Shown: positions 22,564 to 34,948 of the stretch, piece after piece
Position numbering within the stretch: the stretch's first letter is position 1
Layout of the letters: every line of letters begins with the position of its first letter
The notes under the pieces: model-generated
The model's input: the letters and a program-made list of their open reading frames with translations, nothing else
Told to the model about the DNA's origin: nothing
Databases searched by the model: none
Assembly: GCF_010093535.1 (NCBI RefSeq)
Contig: NW_022985162.1
Coordinates: forward strand, 2,392,637-2,456,636
DNA: 64,000 nt
Reading direction: 5' to 3'
Source: Lindgomyces ingoldianus
Taxonomy: Eukaryota > Ascomycota > Dothideomycetes > Pleosporales > Lindgomycetaceae
Position numbers and translations under genes: made by a program

Positions 22564-25500
22564 ATGGATGCGCGCATCAATTTTGATATAAATGAGTCGC
22601 TCAAGCACTATAGTATCGACCCCGCGTCGATTGCGACACCAGAGGCCCCCTCTGAGCTTGTCGAGTGCGAACACGACCCCGAATCGCTGACGCCCGCGTT
22701 GATTAACAGCGAGCTGAATCCTGTTGTTGATGCGGTCGCGGAGAGCCCAGATGCAATTACTCGCAGCTCGTACTTCGATACTCTGCAGTTTCTACTCAAG
22801 TGTGTTCCCGTTATTTCTTTGCATGAACGATCACCTACGGCAGATCCTGACTGTGAGCTTTTCCTCCGCTCTAGAACATCCTCTCAGATACCCCCTACCA
22901 CTCTCAGTAAAATTCTCGACCTCCTAGTTTCGGCATTGTCCACGCAGGCCGACATTGTGCACTCCGATTTGGAAGCCGATGAGCAAGAGACGATACAACA
23001 CCACAAGCAGTTACTGGAAATATATGGCTTCCTACTTCAATGGACGCTGTCGGCGGTCGAGACAAGAGCGATGGAGAAGTCGGCATCTGCTCCGGCGAGG
23101 GGGCGGGGCAAAGGCGCAAAAGCGAAGTCTGGCGCAAACAAGGACGGAAACTGGGACGCGTCACGACAGCTGGAGACAGCTCTCGATATCATGAGTAAAG
23201 TACTGAAACTGAAGCTGGCGAGGATATTTGTCACAACGTCGGAGCGGGACACCTTCATTAGCCTTTTCACAAAGCCGGTTTACCACGTCCTAGAGAATGA
23301 AGCTCGGGTGAAGAACACAGCCATTCGGATGCATTGCTTCAGGGTACTATGCATCGCAATCAAGCATCATGGCCATGCCTTTGGCGCCCAAACTGCCATC
23401 AACCAGAACCTCTCGTATTTCGAGCATTTGTCAGAGCCAATGGCCGAGTTTTTGCAAATCCTGGCCGAGCAATACGACTACCCACAACTCACCGAGGAGG
23501 TCCTAAGGTTTGAATTTCAACATCTTGAGTGATCTAAGATCTGACCCCTGCCAGGGATTTGAGCAGCAAAGAGTTTAACAGTAATGATCTGAAAGGACCA
23601 AAGTCGGTGTCGACGTTCTTGACTAAAATATCGGAGTTGACACCGCATCTGGTCATCAAGCAAATGACGTTGCTTGCCCACCTTCTCGATAGCGAGGTAA
23701 GGACCTTCAGCTTTTGCTATCAGGAAACTGACTGTATTCTAGTCATGGACTCTCCGCTGCGCAATTTTAGAAGTTTGCGGCAACCTCATTGCCATGCTTA
23801 CGAAACAACCTGAAGGAGACCAAGGTGAAAATCATAAGCGACAGATGAAAGCGTTTTTCGAGGTTCTCGAAGAACGATTTCTAGACGTGAATCCCTACTG
23901 CCGATGTCGAGTTATGCAAGTGTACGTTAAGCTTTGCGATCTCGAGCAAAAGTTCCCGAAGCGTCGCCAGATTGTTGCGGAACTTGCGGCAAGGAGCCTC
24001 GAGGATAAGAGCAGTAATGTTCGTCGCAATGCCATCAAACTCCTCGGCAAGTTAGTTTCATCACATCCATTCACTGCTATGCAAGATGGCGGCTTGCTCT
24101 CAAACAAGGAATGGGAGAAACGGCTGGAATTATGCGAGGCAGAGATCAATAAGCTGGAACCACCTCAGGAACTCCAGGAACACCCCCGGCCAGATGAACG
24201 AACCGTCGATGAGACTTTGCTGCAAGACGCCACCCAAGTCGAGAATGAGCATGCACCGGAGCCCAAAAATCCCGGTGAAATGACTGACGAAGAAAAGCTG
24301 GCCGCAATTCGGAAAGTACAAGAAAAGGCCGCCACTGCAGAAGAGTTGGTGAGCTTCAAGACGACACGAAAGTATTTCCTGGAGGCTCTCCGATTCATCG
24401 AAGTCATTGATGAGGCAGCCGAGATTGTGACACAGTTGCTGTCGTCCAAGAACAAGAGCGAGGTCATTGAAGCAATGGATTTCTTCACCATTATTGATGC
24501 CTATAAGATCCAAAATGCTCGACTCGGGATTCGAAGAATGCTTCGCTTAATCTGGACAAAAGGCAATAATGACGAAGGGAAAGGTGTACAAACGCATCTT
24601 ATCGAGTGCTACAAAGGCCTATTCTTTGATGCGCCACCGAACTTTAACGCTAACGATGCGGCCAACTACATTGCCAAAAACATGATTAGTCTCACGTTCG
24701 GCACTACCCCTGCTGAATTGACTTCCCTTGAACAACTTCTCAGCATGATGATGAAACAAGGCTTGGTCAATGACCTCGTCATTGAGAAATTGTGGCAGGT
24801 GTACGGCTTCCAAAGGAGGGAGATATCCAAGAGTCAGCGCCGTGGAGCTATCATTGTGCTGAGTATGCTTGCGCTTGCGGATCCAAACATTATCGTGAAA
24901 GAGATGGAGACTTGCCTACGCATTGGTCTTGGAGAAATTGGACGACGCGACCTTGGATTAGCCAGATACACTTGCATCGCTCTTCGCCGCATCAGCCCAC
25001 CCCCAGGAAAGCAGTCTGCGGGTGCTGCCCCAAAGCAAGTTGTCAAGCTACCAAATGATCATGCGGTCCTCGTTCGGTTGGCTGCCATGACTGAAATCAT
25101 GTCGGACAGCAAGGAGTGGTTTGGAGTCGCTGAACAAGCTATTAGCGCCATTTATGTCTTGTCAAAGCATCCGGATGTCCTTTGCTCGGAGATTTTGAGG
25201 CGCAAGTCCAAGCAAGTTTTTGCTTCCCAATCTCAGCCACGACCCTCATCCAGCGGGTTGGGAGTAGAAGAAGCCAGCCAGTTGCCTACCACGGACAAAG
25301 AGGACACAACCCCGGAAGATGCTCCGGTGGAAATTCAAGCTCCAAATAAGAAACAGAACTCTGCGCTCTCTCTCTCCCAGCTGCTCTTCATCGTCGGTCA
25401 CGTCGCCATCAAGCAGATAGTTCACCTCGAGCTCTGTGAGCTAGAGTTCAAGCGACGGAAAGCCGAGAAAGAAAAGAAGACTACTCCTTGCCAATCTACT

Positions 25501-26486
25501 GCTCCTGAGAATGTATCACCGGTGAAAAAAGGTAAGAAGAAGTCTGCTGGGAAAGAACAAACACCCGCCCCTGAGGAAGCCGACGAATTGGATCTCATGG
25601 CTGGTACCACAGAAGACGACTTCACCGAAGCGATTGCACACATTCGCGAACGCGAGCTTCTGTACGGCCCGCAATCACTTCTCTCAAATTTCGGCCCTTT
25701 GGTATCGGACATTTGCGCAAACAATACCTCGTACAACCATCCTACACTGCAAGCCCAAGCAGCTCTCTGCCTCGCGAAGCTTATGTGTGTAAGTTCTGAG
25801 TACTGCGAAGGAAACCTTGGTCTCCTTCTCACTATCCTCGAACGAAGCAAAGATGCCGTTGTCCGTAGTAACCTTGTCGTGGCCCTTGGAGATATGGCTG
25901 TCTGCTTTAATCATCTCATTGACGAAAACACCGACTTTCTTTACCGCCGTCTAAACGATGGGGATCCTAGCGTCAAGCGCACATGTCTTATGACACTGAC
26001 TTTCCTCATCTTGGCTGGTCAAGTCAAAGTCAAGGGTCAGCTCGGCGAAATGGCGAAATGCCTCGAAGACAGCGACAGGAGGATTGCGGACATGGCGCGC
26101 ATGTTCTTCAGTGAGCTGGCGACGAAAGATAACGCCGTCTACAATCAATTTGTCGATATGTTCAGTGTGTTGAGCGCGGATACCGGCTTGGACGAGGAGG
26201 CGTTCAAGAGGATTGTCAAGTTCTTGGCGGGTTTTATCGAGAAGGTATGTTTCGCCGTTGCGTTGAGCATTATTTTTATCAAAGCCTATTGGAACCTGGC
26301 GCTGACCTCGTGCAGGACAAGCATGCCAAACAACTGTCATCCAAACTCGCTGCTAGGTTGCCGAGAGCGGAGAATGAGCGACAGTGGAATGATGTCGCGT
26401 TTGCATTAGGCTTACTCCAGCATAAGGACGAGGATATTCAAAAGATGGTTGCGGAGGGTTTCAAGGTTGTGCAAGCAGCGGCGTAG
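22564..26486 (+). CDS. CND1: Condensin complex subunit 1 (Cnd1/Ycs4/NCAPD2-type)
   Basis: HEAT-repeat subunit of condensin, which compacts chromosomes in mitosis. Four exons (22564-23507, 23555-23696, 23743-26244, 26316-26486) join in phase to 1,252 residues, the usual size. The N-terminal region (INFDINESLKHYSIDP onward) and the conserved IVAELAARSLEDKSSNVRRN and AIKLLGKLV segment mark the family. The C-terminal condensin core reads SNLVVALGDMAVCFNHLIDE, then TDFLYRRLNDGDPSVKRTC. The central part is a chain of helical repeats with a disordered Lys/Glu/Pro insert (KKGKKKSAGKEQTPAPEEAD). The last exon gives ARLPRAENERQWNDVAFALG. Introns are 47, 46 and 71 nt. The first ATG after the CDC7 promoter was chosen as start. 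Confidence 0.95.
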
Positions 26487-28349
26487 TGGCTATCTTATTG
26501 AAAAGATTTTTGGGGGTTTGGAAGGGTTAGGAGGAAACAATTTTGTTTGGGTCCTCGAACGAAAGTATATAATAGACACGGTCGACCGATGATGGAGTTA
26601 GGGGAAGGCGTTCGTATAGTCTCTGCATTGGAGCGTGTTGAATAATGACTGATGTTTACAACTTCATAAGCACGATGCATCTATGGACCCGCACAGAGTC
26701 CGCACTCGCTTTCACGCCAAGCGTCAACCCCCCACTAGCCTGAACCCTTGGCTTACACTTAAATCCAACCCCTGTTGATCCTTCCCGCCTCCCTCTCACC
26801 TCATCGTGCTCAGGCATTCGCCCTACCATTATCAGCAATGATTATTTCCGTATCTGAATCTTCATAACTTCTTCATAATTTCTTCTTTAACCCTCAGATA
26901 CAAAGCCCCGGCTAACTGTGATGAACGTGCATCATCACATACCAGGCAGCTAGCCAAGCTTTGGGCCCAGCAAATTTCGGATGAATTGAGGTTCCACTTC
27001 TCATGTATGCTCCGGCTGCATGTTTTCGGGACAGGAGTTGCACGGAGAGGAGATCCTTCTCGCTTTCGGTAATGGCTGTTGTGTAACAGACTGTGCTCGT
27101 GGGTGAGACTGGGGATCGACTATCAAGAGGCAGCGCGCCTCATTCCGATGTGTTCGACGCCACAGAAAACTCTCGACAAAAGGAACAAGCCGCTTCCGGG
27201 AGAAAGGGCGGGTGCGCAGCCAGGGGCGACTCTCACAACAGGCTTCAGTCTATTGCCAGTGGGCCCAAAAAGGTAAATCGTACTTGCTGCTATCCCTGTT
27301 CTCAGAACCGATATAACTCCGAGATATCAAACAGTATGAACCCCTTCACTTTTTACTCGTACAGGTGCACGAGCTTGTCGCCAGCCAAAGGGAGACGCGA
27401 TTGCGCAATGCCTAAAAGCGAGACCCAACCTTCTTCATCATCTAGGGTCTTAATGGTCGCGCCTCGGACTCTCGGGTTATCGTATCTAAACGCCACAGCA
27501 ATATCTGGAGAAGCCCAGAGCTCCGCTTAGGGAACAGATGTGGTGTCGAATTCCCTAAGCTCATTCCCTAAGCTCGACACCGTACACCCATTCTTAGGCT
27601 TGAACCGTTTGTGCAACGCCCGCGAGTGGCACCCCAAAATCCCACGTCCAGAAGAATTGCTTCTCCAAGGTGCGACGACAGATGTGGATCTCGATGTTTA
27701 TCTGTCAGGGACATGCCGCTTTCCGCGCTCCCGAATACAATAGCTGCCGGAGGTGCGCGTCTGGGCCTCCCTGGCAACCATGCCACTCGGCTCCATGGAG
27801 CCATGTTCCCCGGGGAATCCTCTACCGGCATATGGAATGGTCCGCATCAGACACTTGCTAAACTGGGTGGGATCTTACCTTCTTTAATCTAGCGGCCTGC
27901 AAGCTGTCACTTGCTAAATTCTTCTTTCCTAGGATCTGGTGATTGGTGAGCCTCTTCACGAGGAGAATTTCGGTGGCTTGTTGGGAGAAAACCAAGCATG
28001 TGGAATGTGGGGAGCTGAAACCGAGAGGTCTATTGGTTGATATCAGAATCAAATAGGGCATGGATGGTACTTGTTGACATCTGTGTCTGGCTATATATGT
28101 ACCGGTGAGGTTCGGCTCGCAAATGGCGTAGCAGACCAACGAAGGTACTAAGGTCGTTTACGCTATATTTTTTGACGTCTTTTCCTGCACTCCTGACTGG
28201 AAAGGTGAGTTATCATCATGTTTGAACTACCAGAATCCATACATTCTCACCTCTCAACGAATCTGTCGTGCGAGGGTGCAATTTTTGGGACAGTCCAAAT
28301 ACATTCGAAGAGGAATAGCTGCAGAAATGCGATCAGCACATTTTACAGC
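26487..28349. other. Gene-poor region opening an accessory island
   Basis: 1.9 kb with no supported gene. Overlapping frames at 27093-27530 (plus) and 27568-27831 (minus) contradict each other and show no domain. A small repeat structure lies at 27525-27581 (listed separately). The 3' part holds the promoter of the P450 gene. Confidence 0.4.
27525..27581. repeat. Tandem duplication within a hairpin-capable sequence
   Basis: The 13-bp unit ATTCCCTAAGCTC is exactly duplicated head to tail at 27550-27575. It is enclosed by the inverted pair GGTGTCGA (27542-27549) and TCGACACC (27574-27581). An upstream GCTTAGGGAA (27525-27534) is the reverse complement of part of the duplicated unit. It could fold as a hairpin or be a small mobile-element footprint. 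No function is known. Confidence 0.5.
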
Positions 28350-30066
28350 ATGTTCGACACGTTCAACACAAGCTACTTTCTATATATCGCTCTCACATTC
28401 CTTGTTGTATCGTCATTCACAAATGCATTCATCAAGATTCCGGCACCTACTGTTGGATACCGGAGTCTCTTCGAGCCGACCTTTCTCCTGCGATATCGAT
28501 TCGTCACGAGCGCCAAGTCTATAATACAGGAAGGATATGAGAAGGTTGGTTCAGCGCATCTTCGTACACAGCTGAACACTTTGTTGACATTTCTCAGTCC
28601 AAGAAGAGTGCCTTCATGGTAAAACGCCTTGACTCGGATCTTCTCGTATTATCCAACAAATACTTAGATGAGCTTCGACTTCTCCCTAATACTAAATTGA
28701 GTAATGTCCACGCGCAGGTCAAGGTAAGCTGAACAAACCATTCACTGGTACTTGGTAGAGACTAATATGACTTGGTAGAATATGCTTGGCAAGTACACTT
28801 ATACCACCTTTCTTCTCGAGAGCGATCAACATGTCCGAGTTCTCCAAAATCACCTCACCCCAAACCTCCAAACCTTCCTACGACGAGCCGAAGAGGAATT
28901 GGACTACTCCTTTCAGGCGGATATTCCACAGAATGAAGGTGCGCACGGCATTCCTTTCGGTATCGAATTCGCTGATTTTTGGGATATAGATTGGACGGAA
29001 GTCGATATACAACGGATCCTCCGAACAATGGTAGCGCGAGCGTCTTTGAAAGTTTTCGTCGGTGATTCAGCCTGCAGGAATCCAACTTGGATCAAACTTT
29101 GCCTTGACTTCCCTATTAACATTTTTGCTACTGCGTTCGTTATGCGACTATTTCCGCCCTTCCTTCACCCTATGATCTCATGGTTCCTGCCGACACGATA
29201 TTGGCTTCGCCAAAACTTGACATTGGCGAAGAAACTGGTTACTCCAATCATCAAGGATCATCAGATACAGGCTACATCCAATCTTGATGATAGAACGGTA
29301 AAGGGCACACTTCTTGAGTGGATGATTGAAAATGCTAGAGGCCAGGAAGGAAACCCTGAAACTCTTTCAGCACGACTCATGATACTCTCAATGGCCTCTA
29401 TTCACTCCACATCTTCTGCAATCGCCGCTGCTATATTTGACCTTTGCACGCATCCAGAATACATCGGGCTGCTACGAAAAGAGCTTCTGGACGTAGTGGG
29501 GGACTCGAGGGGCTTCTCCAAACAAGACCTAAACCGCCTTCGAAAGCTCGACTCCTTCTTAAGAGAGTCGCAGCGCTTCAACCCGCCTATTCTTCGTAAG
29601 TCATCTCATCCCTTCGTCCCGTATTCCAAGAGCCACAACACTAACCATATTAGTATCACCCCAGCGCGTCGCCGTCACAGATATTACCCTACGTGACGGC
29701 CTCGTAATCCCCAAAGACCAATCCATCGCCTTCCCTTCTGCCAACCTCATGACAGACCCTACACTCGTCCCCAATCCCGAAACCTTCGACGCCTTCCGAT
29801 CCTACCGTAAACGCGAACAACCCGGTAAATCGATGATGCACATGATGGTATCTACCGAAAAAGACCATTTATACTTCGGACACGGGAAGCAAGCTTGTCC
29901 TGGGCGGTTTTTCGCTGCCAATGAGATTAAGATTATCGTCGCGAGGCTTTTACTGGATTTCGAGTTTAGACTGTCGGAAGGGAAAGGGGGGTTTAGGACC
30001 TGGACGGTGGATGAAATGTGTTTTGCAGATCCGAGGGCCAGGATTGAGATGAGGAGGCGGATGTAA
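28350..30066 (+). CDS. Cytochrome P450 monooxygenase
   Basis: Four exons (28350-28544, 28598-28723, 28779-29595, 29654-30066) join in phase to 516 residues, a standard microsomal P450 length. Residues about 8-27 form the N-terminal membrane anchor. The I-helix segment SMASIHSTSSAIAA (near 311) replaces the usual AGxxT, as in some fungal terpenoid-modifying P450s. The K-helix ExxR is ESQR at 370-373. The haem loop is FGHGKQACPGRFF, with the thiolate cysteine at about 461. The set is complete, so it should be active. It vaguely resembles fungal ent-kaurene-oxidase-type or other terpene P450s; substrate is unknown. No synthase gene lies beside it here, only a truncated second P450 2 kb away. Confidence 0.92.
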
Positions 30067-31072
30067 AGGCACTTTCTTCGTTGGAATTCTCTAGTCATAA
30101 TTCTAGTACCCTTCAACTGACCGGCAACGCTCGGATGCCACTGCTCTGGCCTTTCCACTTTATTTTGGTCCCGTTTATGGTATTGTATTGCTCCCTACTC
30201 CTCCTCCCTTTATTAATCCAGCCTAATCACTCGCTTTCCAATCTAAGGAACTCGTTTACGTGAAATTGGGAGGCAGATTGATGGTTCCTAGGAGTCGAAG
30301 TTGATTCCAAAATACCCAGTTTTGCCATTTTCACTATGGCTTCTTGTATATAATGATTGATGATAAAATTGGGCGCAGTACCGGAATAATACGCTTTACT
30401 GTTTTTTTTTTTTTTGATAAAATCGCCTGTCCACTAACGCATGCCTTCGGGTATATACTGCATATTCTCACTTAACTTTGAAAAATACTAGGGTAGAGTC
30501 TATTTGGTGAGTCTCTTGCTGGAATAAGGGAGAACGTCAATAGAGTGTAAGTATCTTTCCTATACTACTTATATCATATCTCACAATAGAACGGGAGGTT
30601 TGGGACCCGCAAGACCCACAGGGGCTTTCTTTCCTCATCTAACTTGAAAGCTGTTTCCTGAGGCACTGGTCAGGCTGGGCCGAACCTTTTAAAGTTTGGT
30701 ATGTCTGACTTTTAGGATGAGGAGGTTTCAAGGAAGAGAAGCAGGTGGAACCAGATAGGAGCTTGATTGATCAATTAAGATGTTGCTCTCTTGATGTACA
30801 GATGATGAAAGACTAAAAATTATAGTGCAAAGAAAACGGTGCTAGTCTTCCCAACCAAATGCGACAAGACTGAACTAGTCCCAAGGCCTTCACTCTGTAC
30901 ATACTTACACGAGAGTGTGGCTTGCGAGACCCCCGCACTTATCGTTCCTCCTTCAAAAGAATACTCGGTGTCATTTCCACCAGCTTGATTTCTTCTATTA
31001 AGGCTTGTCCTTACGCCAGGGGCGCAGAAAATATCCGGAAGTTCAAAGCGGTCGACTTATTCGCTCAACGTT
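30067..31072. other. Intergenic region
   Basis: 1 kb of AT-richer sequence with a T run at 30401-30415. No gene recognised. Carries the 3' flank of the P450 gene and the former promoter of the pseudogene that follows. Confidence 0.4.
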
Positions 31073-31912
31073 ATGTTCTTCAGCCTCACAATTCTTAGCC
31101 TGTTCATTTCAGCCTCGTTTGCATGCTGTCTTTCAAAAGGCACACAGACAACCAGTGATTATTCGCCTTGTTCAATGGATCCTTCGAACCCTTCGCATAC
31201 CGTATGCTGCAATGTCGACCATATTGATACCTCTATGCTTATTCACTGACACCAAAAATGGGGAAACGACGTATTGGAGGTACTCTTGCACCGATAAAGA
31301 GTGGAACAGTGGTGACTGCTTGGAAGCGTGTTTAGAGGGGGCGAGTGGAACATGTTTTGCTTATACATGTGACATGATGGTTCCCACGACATAATGGCTC
31401 TTGATTCTACCCAGGGAATGATAGACTATCTCCCGAGCAATCCCAAATTCTGGCAAGACATCGACTTGGGCATGACCTGACTTTATTTCCTACAAGGCGG
31501 TGCGTTAACTTACACTCGACACACGCCTCGCCACGTCTACGAAATGGTGCTGTGGCACTATCACTAATTGTAGCACCAATAGTAATGCCAGGCCAGCGAT
31601 CTTAGTCCAACTTTTGGAGTATCATTAAGTTTGACTGTTTCCTCTCTTTCGTCCGTTAATGTCCCCCGCCACCCCTTCCAGCTCTATAATGCGCCCTGTG
31701 GTAACCTCCGTAACACCTACTGCGTCCACTACTCAAGTACCGCAAAACGGCCTCTCTGTGGGGGCTAAGGATGGAATCGGGGTAGGGGCAGCTGCTGGGG
31801 GGGTTCTGCTCCTAGGGCGGGGCTTTGTCGCAAAAGTCATGTTAGTTTCCATGTCGGGAGGCAAGATTTTAATTACTGCGTCTAGTGTAGCAGCGTGCTA
31901 TTACAGAACGTA
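31073..31912 (+). pseudogene. Decayed secreted Cys-rich, single-pass membrane protein gene
   Basis: The ATG at 31073 opens a clear signal peptide (MFFSLTILSLFISASFACC) followed by a Cys-rich start (SDYSPCSMDPSNPSHTVCCN). This frame stops at TGA near 31250. The homologous-looking continuation (TKNGETTYWRYSCTDKEW, then SGDCLEACLEG) is in another frame and itself stops at about 31393. Further on are a KWCCG motif (near 31545), a Ser/Thr-rich linker, and a Gly/Ala-rich segment SVGAKDGIGVGAAAGGVLLL that would be a transmembrane helix. Each piece lies in a different frame. The order (signal, Cys-rich domain, S/T linker, TM) matches a widespread fungal surface-protein architecture, like the intact pair at 41-44 kb. 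Splicing could bridge some breaks but not all. Confidence 0.62.
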
Positions 31913-32059
31913 GAACACGAGCATATTATGACATGTTCCACGTTAGGTGAACAAACGCACGAGAATGGCTACCAAGAGTCTCATATGATTCGGTGGCCTC
32001 TAGACAATGATGGTGTTTTTTCCTTCTGGGCATTGTGTTATTCGTATCCTCGGAGCAAC

Positions 32060-32653
32060 TAGGCTGTGCTCAAAGAACTACCATATTTAAATTCAGTGCT
32101 ATGGGAAGGCTTTAGGACCTGTAATCCCGTAGGTAAGAAAAGCCTGAAGAACAGGAAAGTGGCGCTGATAGAAATGAGTCCTGTCGGACTCCCGCACCTC
32201 ACACCCCTAGACGGTGGAACGGTATGCGGACATTGGATTCCGGGAAATGTAAGCACACTGAACAACCTCTGCGATCGTTCGTCATACTAATCCCAATTTA
32301 TCACATGTTCGTAATCGCACCCTCTGACAATCTCATTCTCACCGGACTACTTTCACACCCCTTTGGAGTCTCAACCAGAACGGTGGTTACCCGAAGCTTA
32401 TAGAGAAGCTTCATCTTCAAAGTCCAATAACGCCCGTAGCCGCATCGAACCGTTCAGCATCGCCCCGAGATCCTGTATTGGAAGGCCCCTTGTGCTTGCT
32501 CAATTAAGACTTGTGTTGGCGAAGATGGTGTGGAAATTTGATATCGAGAAAGCAAACACAAAAGCCGGTGGTCTGCAATGGGAGGAGCAGAAGACTTTTA
32601 CTGTGGTAGAAAAGCTTCCTTTCGACGTGAAGCTTACGTTGGCGATGCGATGA
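32060..32653 (+). pseudogene. Truncated cytochrome P450 (C-terminal remnant)
   Basis: Only the last third of a P450 is present. The first piece reads KELPYLNSVLWEGFRTCNP, covering the K-helix, in which the ExxR reads EGFR. It is followed, probably after an intron, by DGGTVCGHWIPGN. The second piece, from about 32365, has QPERWLPEAYREASSS and the haem loop FSIAPRSCIGRPLVLAQLRL with its cysteine, and ends at TAG-free TGA 32651-32653. The membrane anchor, B to I helices and oxygen-binding motif are absent upstream, where the decayed Cys-rich gene lies instead. The heme-loop type (PRSCIGRPLA) resembles fungal P450s of the isotrichodermin or benzoate hydroxylase kind, so it is not a copy of the intact P450 nearby. 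Confidence 0.7.
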
Positions 32654-33680
32654 GAAGGCCCCGTCTCGGGACCGGGGTGTATATGAGGACAAGGCCTGCC
32701 TAGTGGGGCATGTCTCAGTTCAGATCACCGGGACTGATGCATCGGAGAATTTGTGTGGGCATGATAAGGCTGAGAAAGCCTTCCCTTCTCTGTTCGTACT
32801 GGATCGAAGTCGAGAGACTCTTGAGGGCCTATACCCCATTAAGAATGTGCTGTGCTGGGCTCTTGGGGATGTGCTCAAAGAAGTCGTCGAGGAGTGTCCC
32901 GAAATAACTAGAAGCCAGTGCTAAGTCACTAGTGCACTTGTTTTAGTTAGCAACTTCCTCTGGAAACACTCCTTGAATCTAGATTTCACAACCACCTCTC
33001 TTTCATCACTCTTCCCTGTAATGAATTGCAGTGAATAGGCTTCTTCCAGGTCTCGCGATGATCAGCTCTTTCCTTCGATTACCCTGCATGGAATTTTACA
33101 CGGCAATGCAGCCCAGCTGTGGCTCAGCTAGTAAGCGCCCGGGTTTTCATCCACTCGGACTTCGGATTGGATCGACATCGGCCCTCCCGCTTCGACATAT
33201 CGAGAGACCTGTAAGACGTCACTAATTTAGGCCACCATCCATGTAAGGACACTTATCTCTTTTCTTCCTCTTCAGTCCGCCTGGAGCTTCATTTTCAGCC
33301 TTTATTGATGCGTTGTTCTTCGGTCATCAGACTCATCCCGAATTGAAGCACCGGAACCATTTAGAAGGTAAGGTGCAAAATTATCGAGGAAGTTTCAGAT
33401 TGTGGCTTTCGCATGTTGTCGGGACCGATATGAATCTCACCTCAATCTTACTTCGCCCTGCTGGACCCTCCACGATCCGACGTGTGGGATCCTATAATAT
33501 TGCGTCTGACGACCTGCGCCTGGCTGCCACGCTGTCTAAGCTCACCTCAACTTTTGGTACAACTTCCAAGGTTCAGCTTGGGCCGATCATGGGACTCTTG
33601 CAATGAGAAATGAGGTCTTCGCACCTCCATTCCTTCAACATCCTGCATTTCCTCCTGGGTGCCCAACCGCTGCAACCAAC
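32654..33680. other. Intergenic region
   Basis: About 1 kb. Short frames (32703-32924, 33031-33225, 33313-33606, plus) show no domain and are not called. The end carries the promoter of the membrane-protein gene. Confidence 0.35.
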
Positions 33681-34943
33681 ATGGGCGCGAACAGTTCCGT
33701 ACCAGCGGACTACAATGCGCCTGCGTACGGAATTCTGGTCTTGGACATCTTTCTGACGACAGCTGCGTTGGCTGGTCGTACCGTGTCACGAAAAATGATG
33801 AAGGCACGACCTGCCACGGACGATTATTTGGCATATATTGCTTATGTGAGTATATCGATTAAAGGATTCCAGAGGTTGCACGCTGAATACGAGCAGTCGG
33901 CCAATCTCGGGCTACTCGTCTCAGGTCTACTTCGTGAGTCTATCTGCACTTTCGCCCATCGGGAACGGGAATTGACAGAGAGTAGTCACCGCTCACGGAG
34001 CACTCTCTCTATCATCCGTTACCACACAAACAGAAGATGAGAAGCATTTCGTAAGATCTGTATGCAGATCCGAAATTGTTTTCTGTTAGTGCTCTATCTA
34101 ACTATTTCAGGTTTACGATGGACTGGCGGTGCTCTACGTTTTCTCCATTACCTTCATCAAATCCTCAATTTTATTTCTCTACCGGCGAACTTTTACTATG
34201 CTTACGACCTGGTTTCGTTACGCTTGGTGGTCGACCTTCATCTTAACCCTATTGTGGACCGCTACATGTATCATTCTATTAGCATTGCAAGGTGTTGACA
34301 AGCTTCCGAAAGGTGGATTCTCGCGACTCGGCATATCTATCACAGGAATAGTCAACGCGTTCACTGATTTCCTGATATTGGGACTACCGATTCTCATGGT
34401 TACGAGGATGAAGCTACGAAAGAACCAGAAGATTGCGCTTATATCAATTTTCTTGGTTGGGGGAATGTGAGTAAGATGGTTCTTTGATTATGAGACATAT
34501 ACGCTGACAAGTTGGGGTCAAGTGCTTCCATCGTCTCGATCATCCGAGGCACGATATTCTTCATCAACCGCGAATACCAACTCAACGAAGCCTACTCAAA
34601 CTACCTCGATATCGTCCTCACCGCAACGGAGAGCTCAGCCGGTTTTATGTGCGCGTGCTTCCCTCTCATGAAACCAGTTATCATTCACACAACACGATGG
34701 GTCCAGCAGTTACGAGGAGTGGAAACGGGCCATCAAGGGTGGACAACGCTTTCAAATTCGGAGGGAACAGCGAAGGGCCCTCCAAAGACGGAGAAGAGCA
34801 ACCGGGCGCCAAACTGGAATGACGACTACGAGATTCAGCTTCTTCCGGTAAAGCGACTGGGAGATGACAGGGGTAGGACGGTTACAGATTCGCCTGTGAA
34901 TCTGGAATCGCAGATGCCGTGGGAAATGAGAGATCATAGATGA
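33681..34943 (+). CDS. Fungal rhodopsin-like (PTH11-related) seven-helix membrane protein
   Basis: Clear exons are 33681-33845, 34111-34466 and 34523-34943. The first has TM1 (AYGILVLDIFLTTAALAG), then SRKMMKARPATDDYLAYIAY. The second has VYDGLAVLYVFSITFIKSSI, LFLYRRTF and two further helices. The third begins by completing GIASIVSIIRG and has TATESSAGFMCACFPLMKP. These match the fungal integral-membrane rhodopsin-like family whose members include Pth11-type receptors. The join between 33845 and 34111 is unresolved. A middle exon seems to read TTQTEDEKHFVRSV then CRSEI, but the gap before VYDGL is then only 33 nt, shorter than any other intron here. Either an unusual splice or a disabling change is possible. 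The C-terminal tail is cytoplasmic and hydrophilic. Confidence 0.72.
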
Positions 34944-34948
34944 CAGAT

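Noticed and set aside
33110..33200. tRNA-like D-arm (GGCTCAGCTAGTAAGCGC)
   Set aside because: No T-loop or acceptor stem at the right distance.
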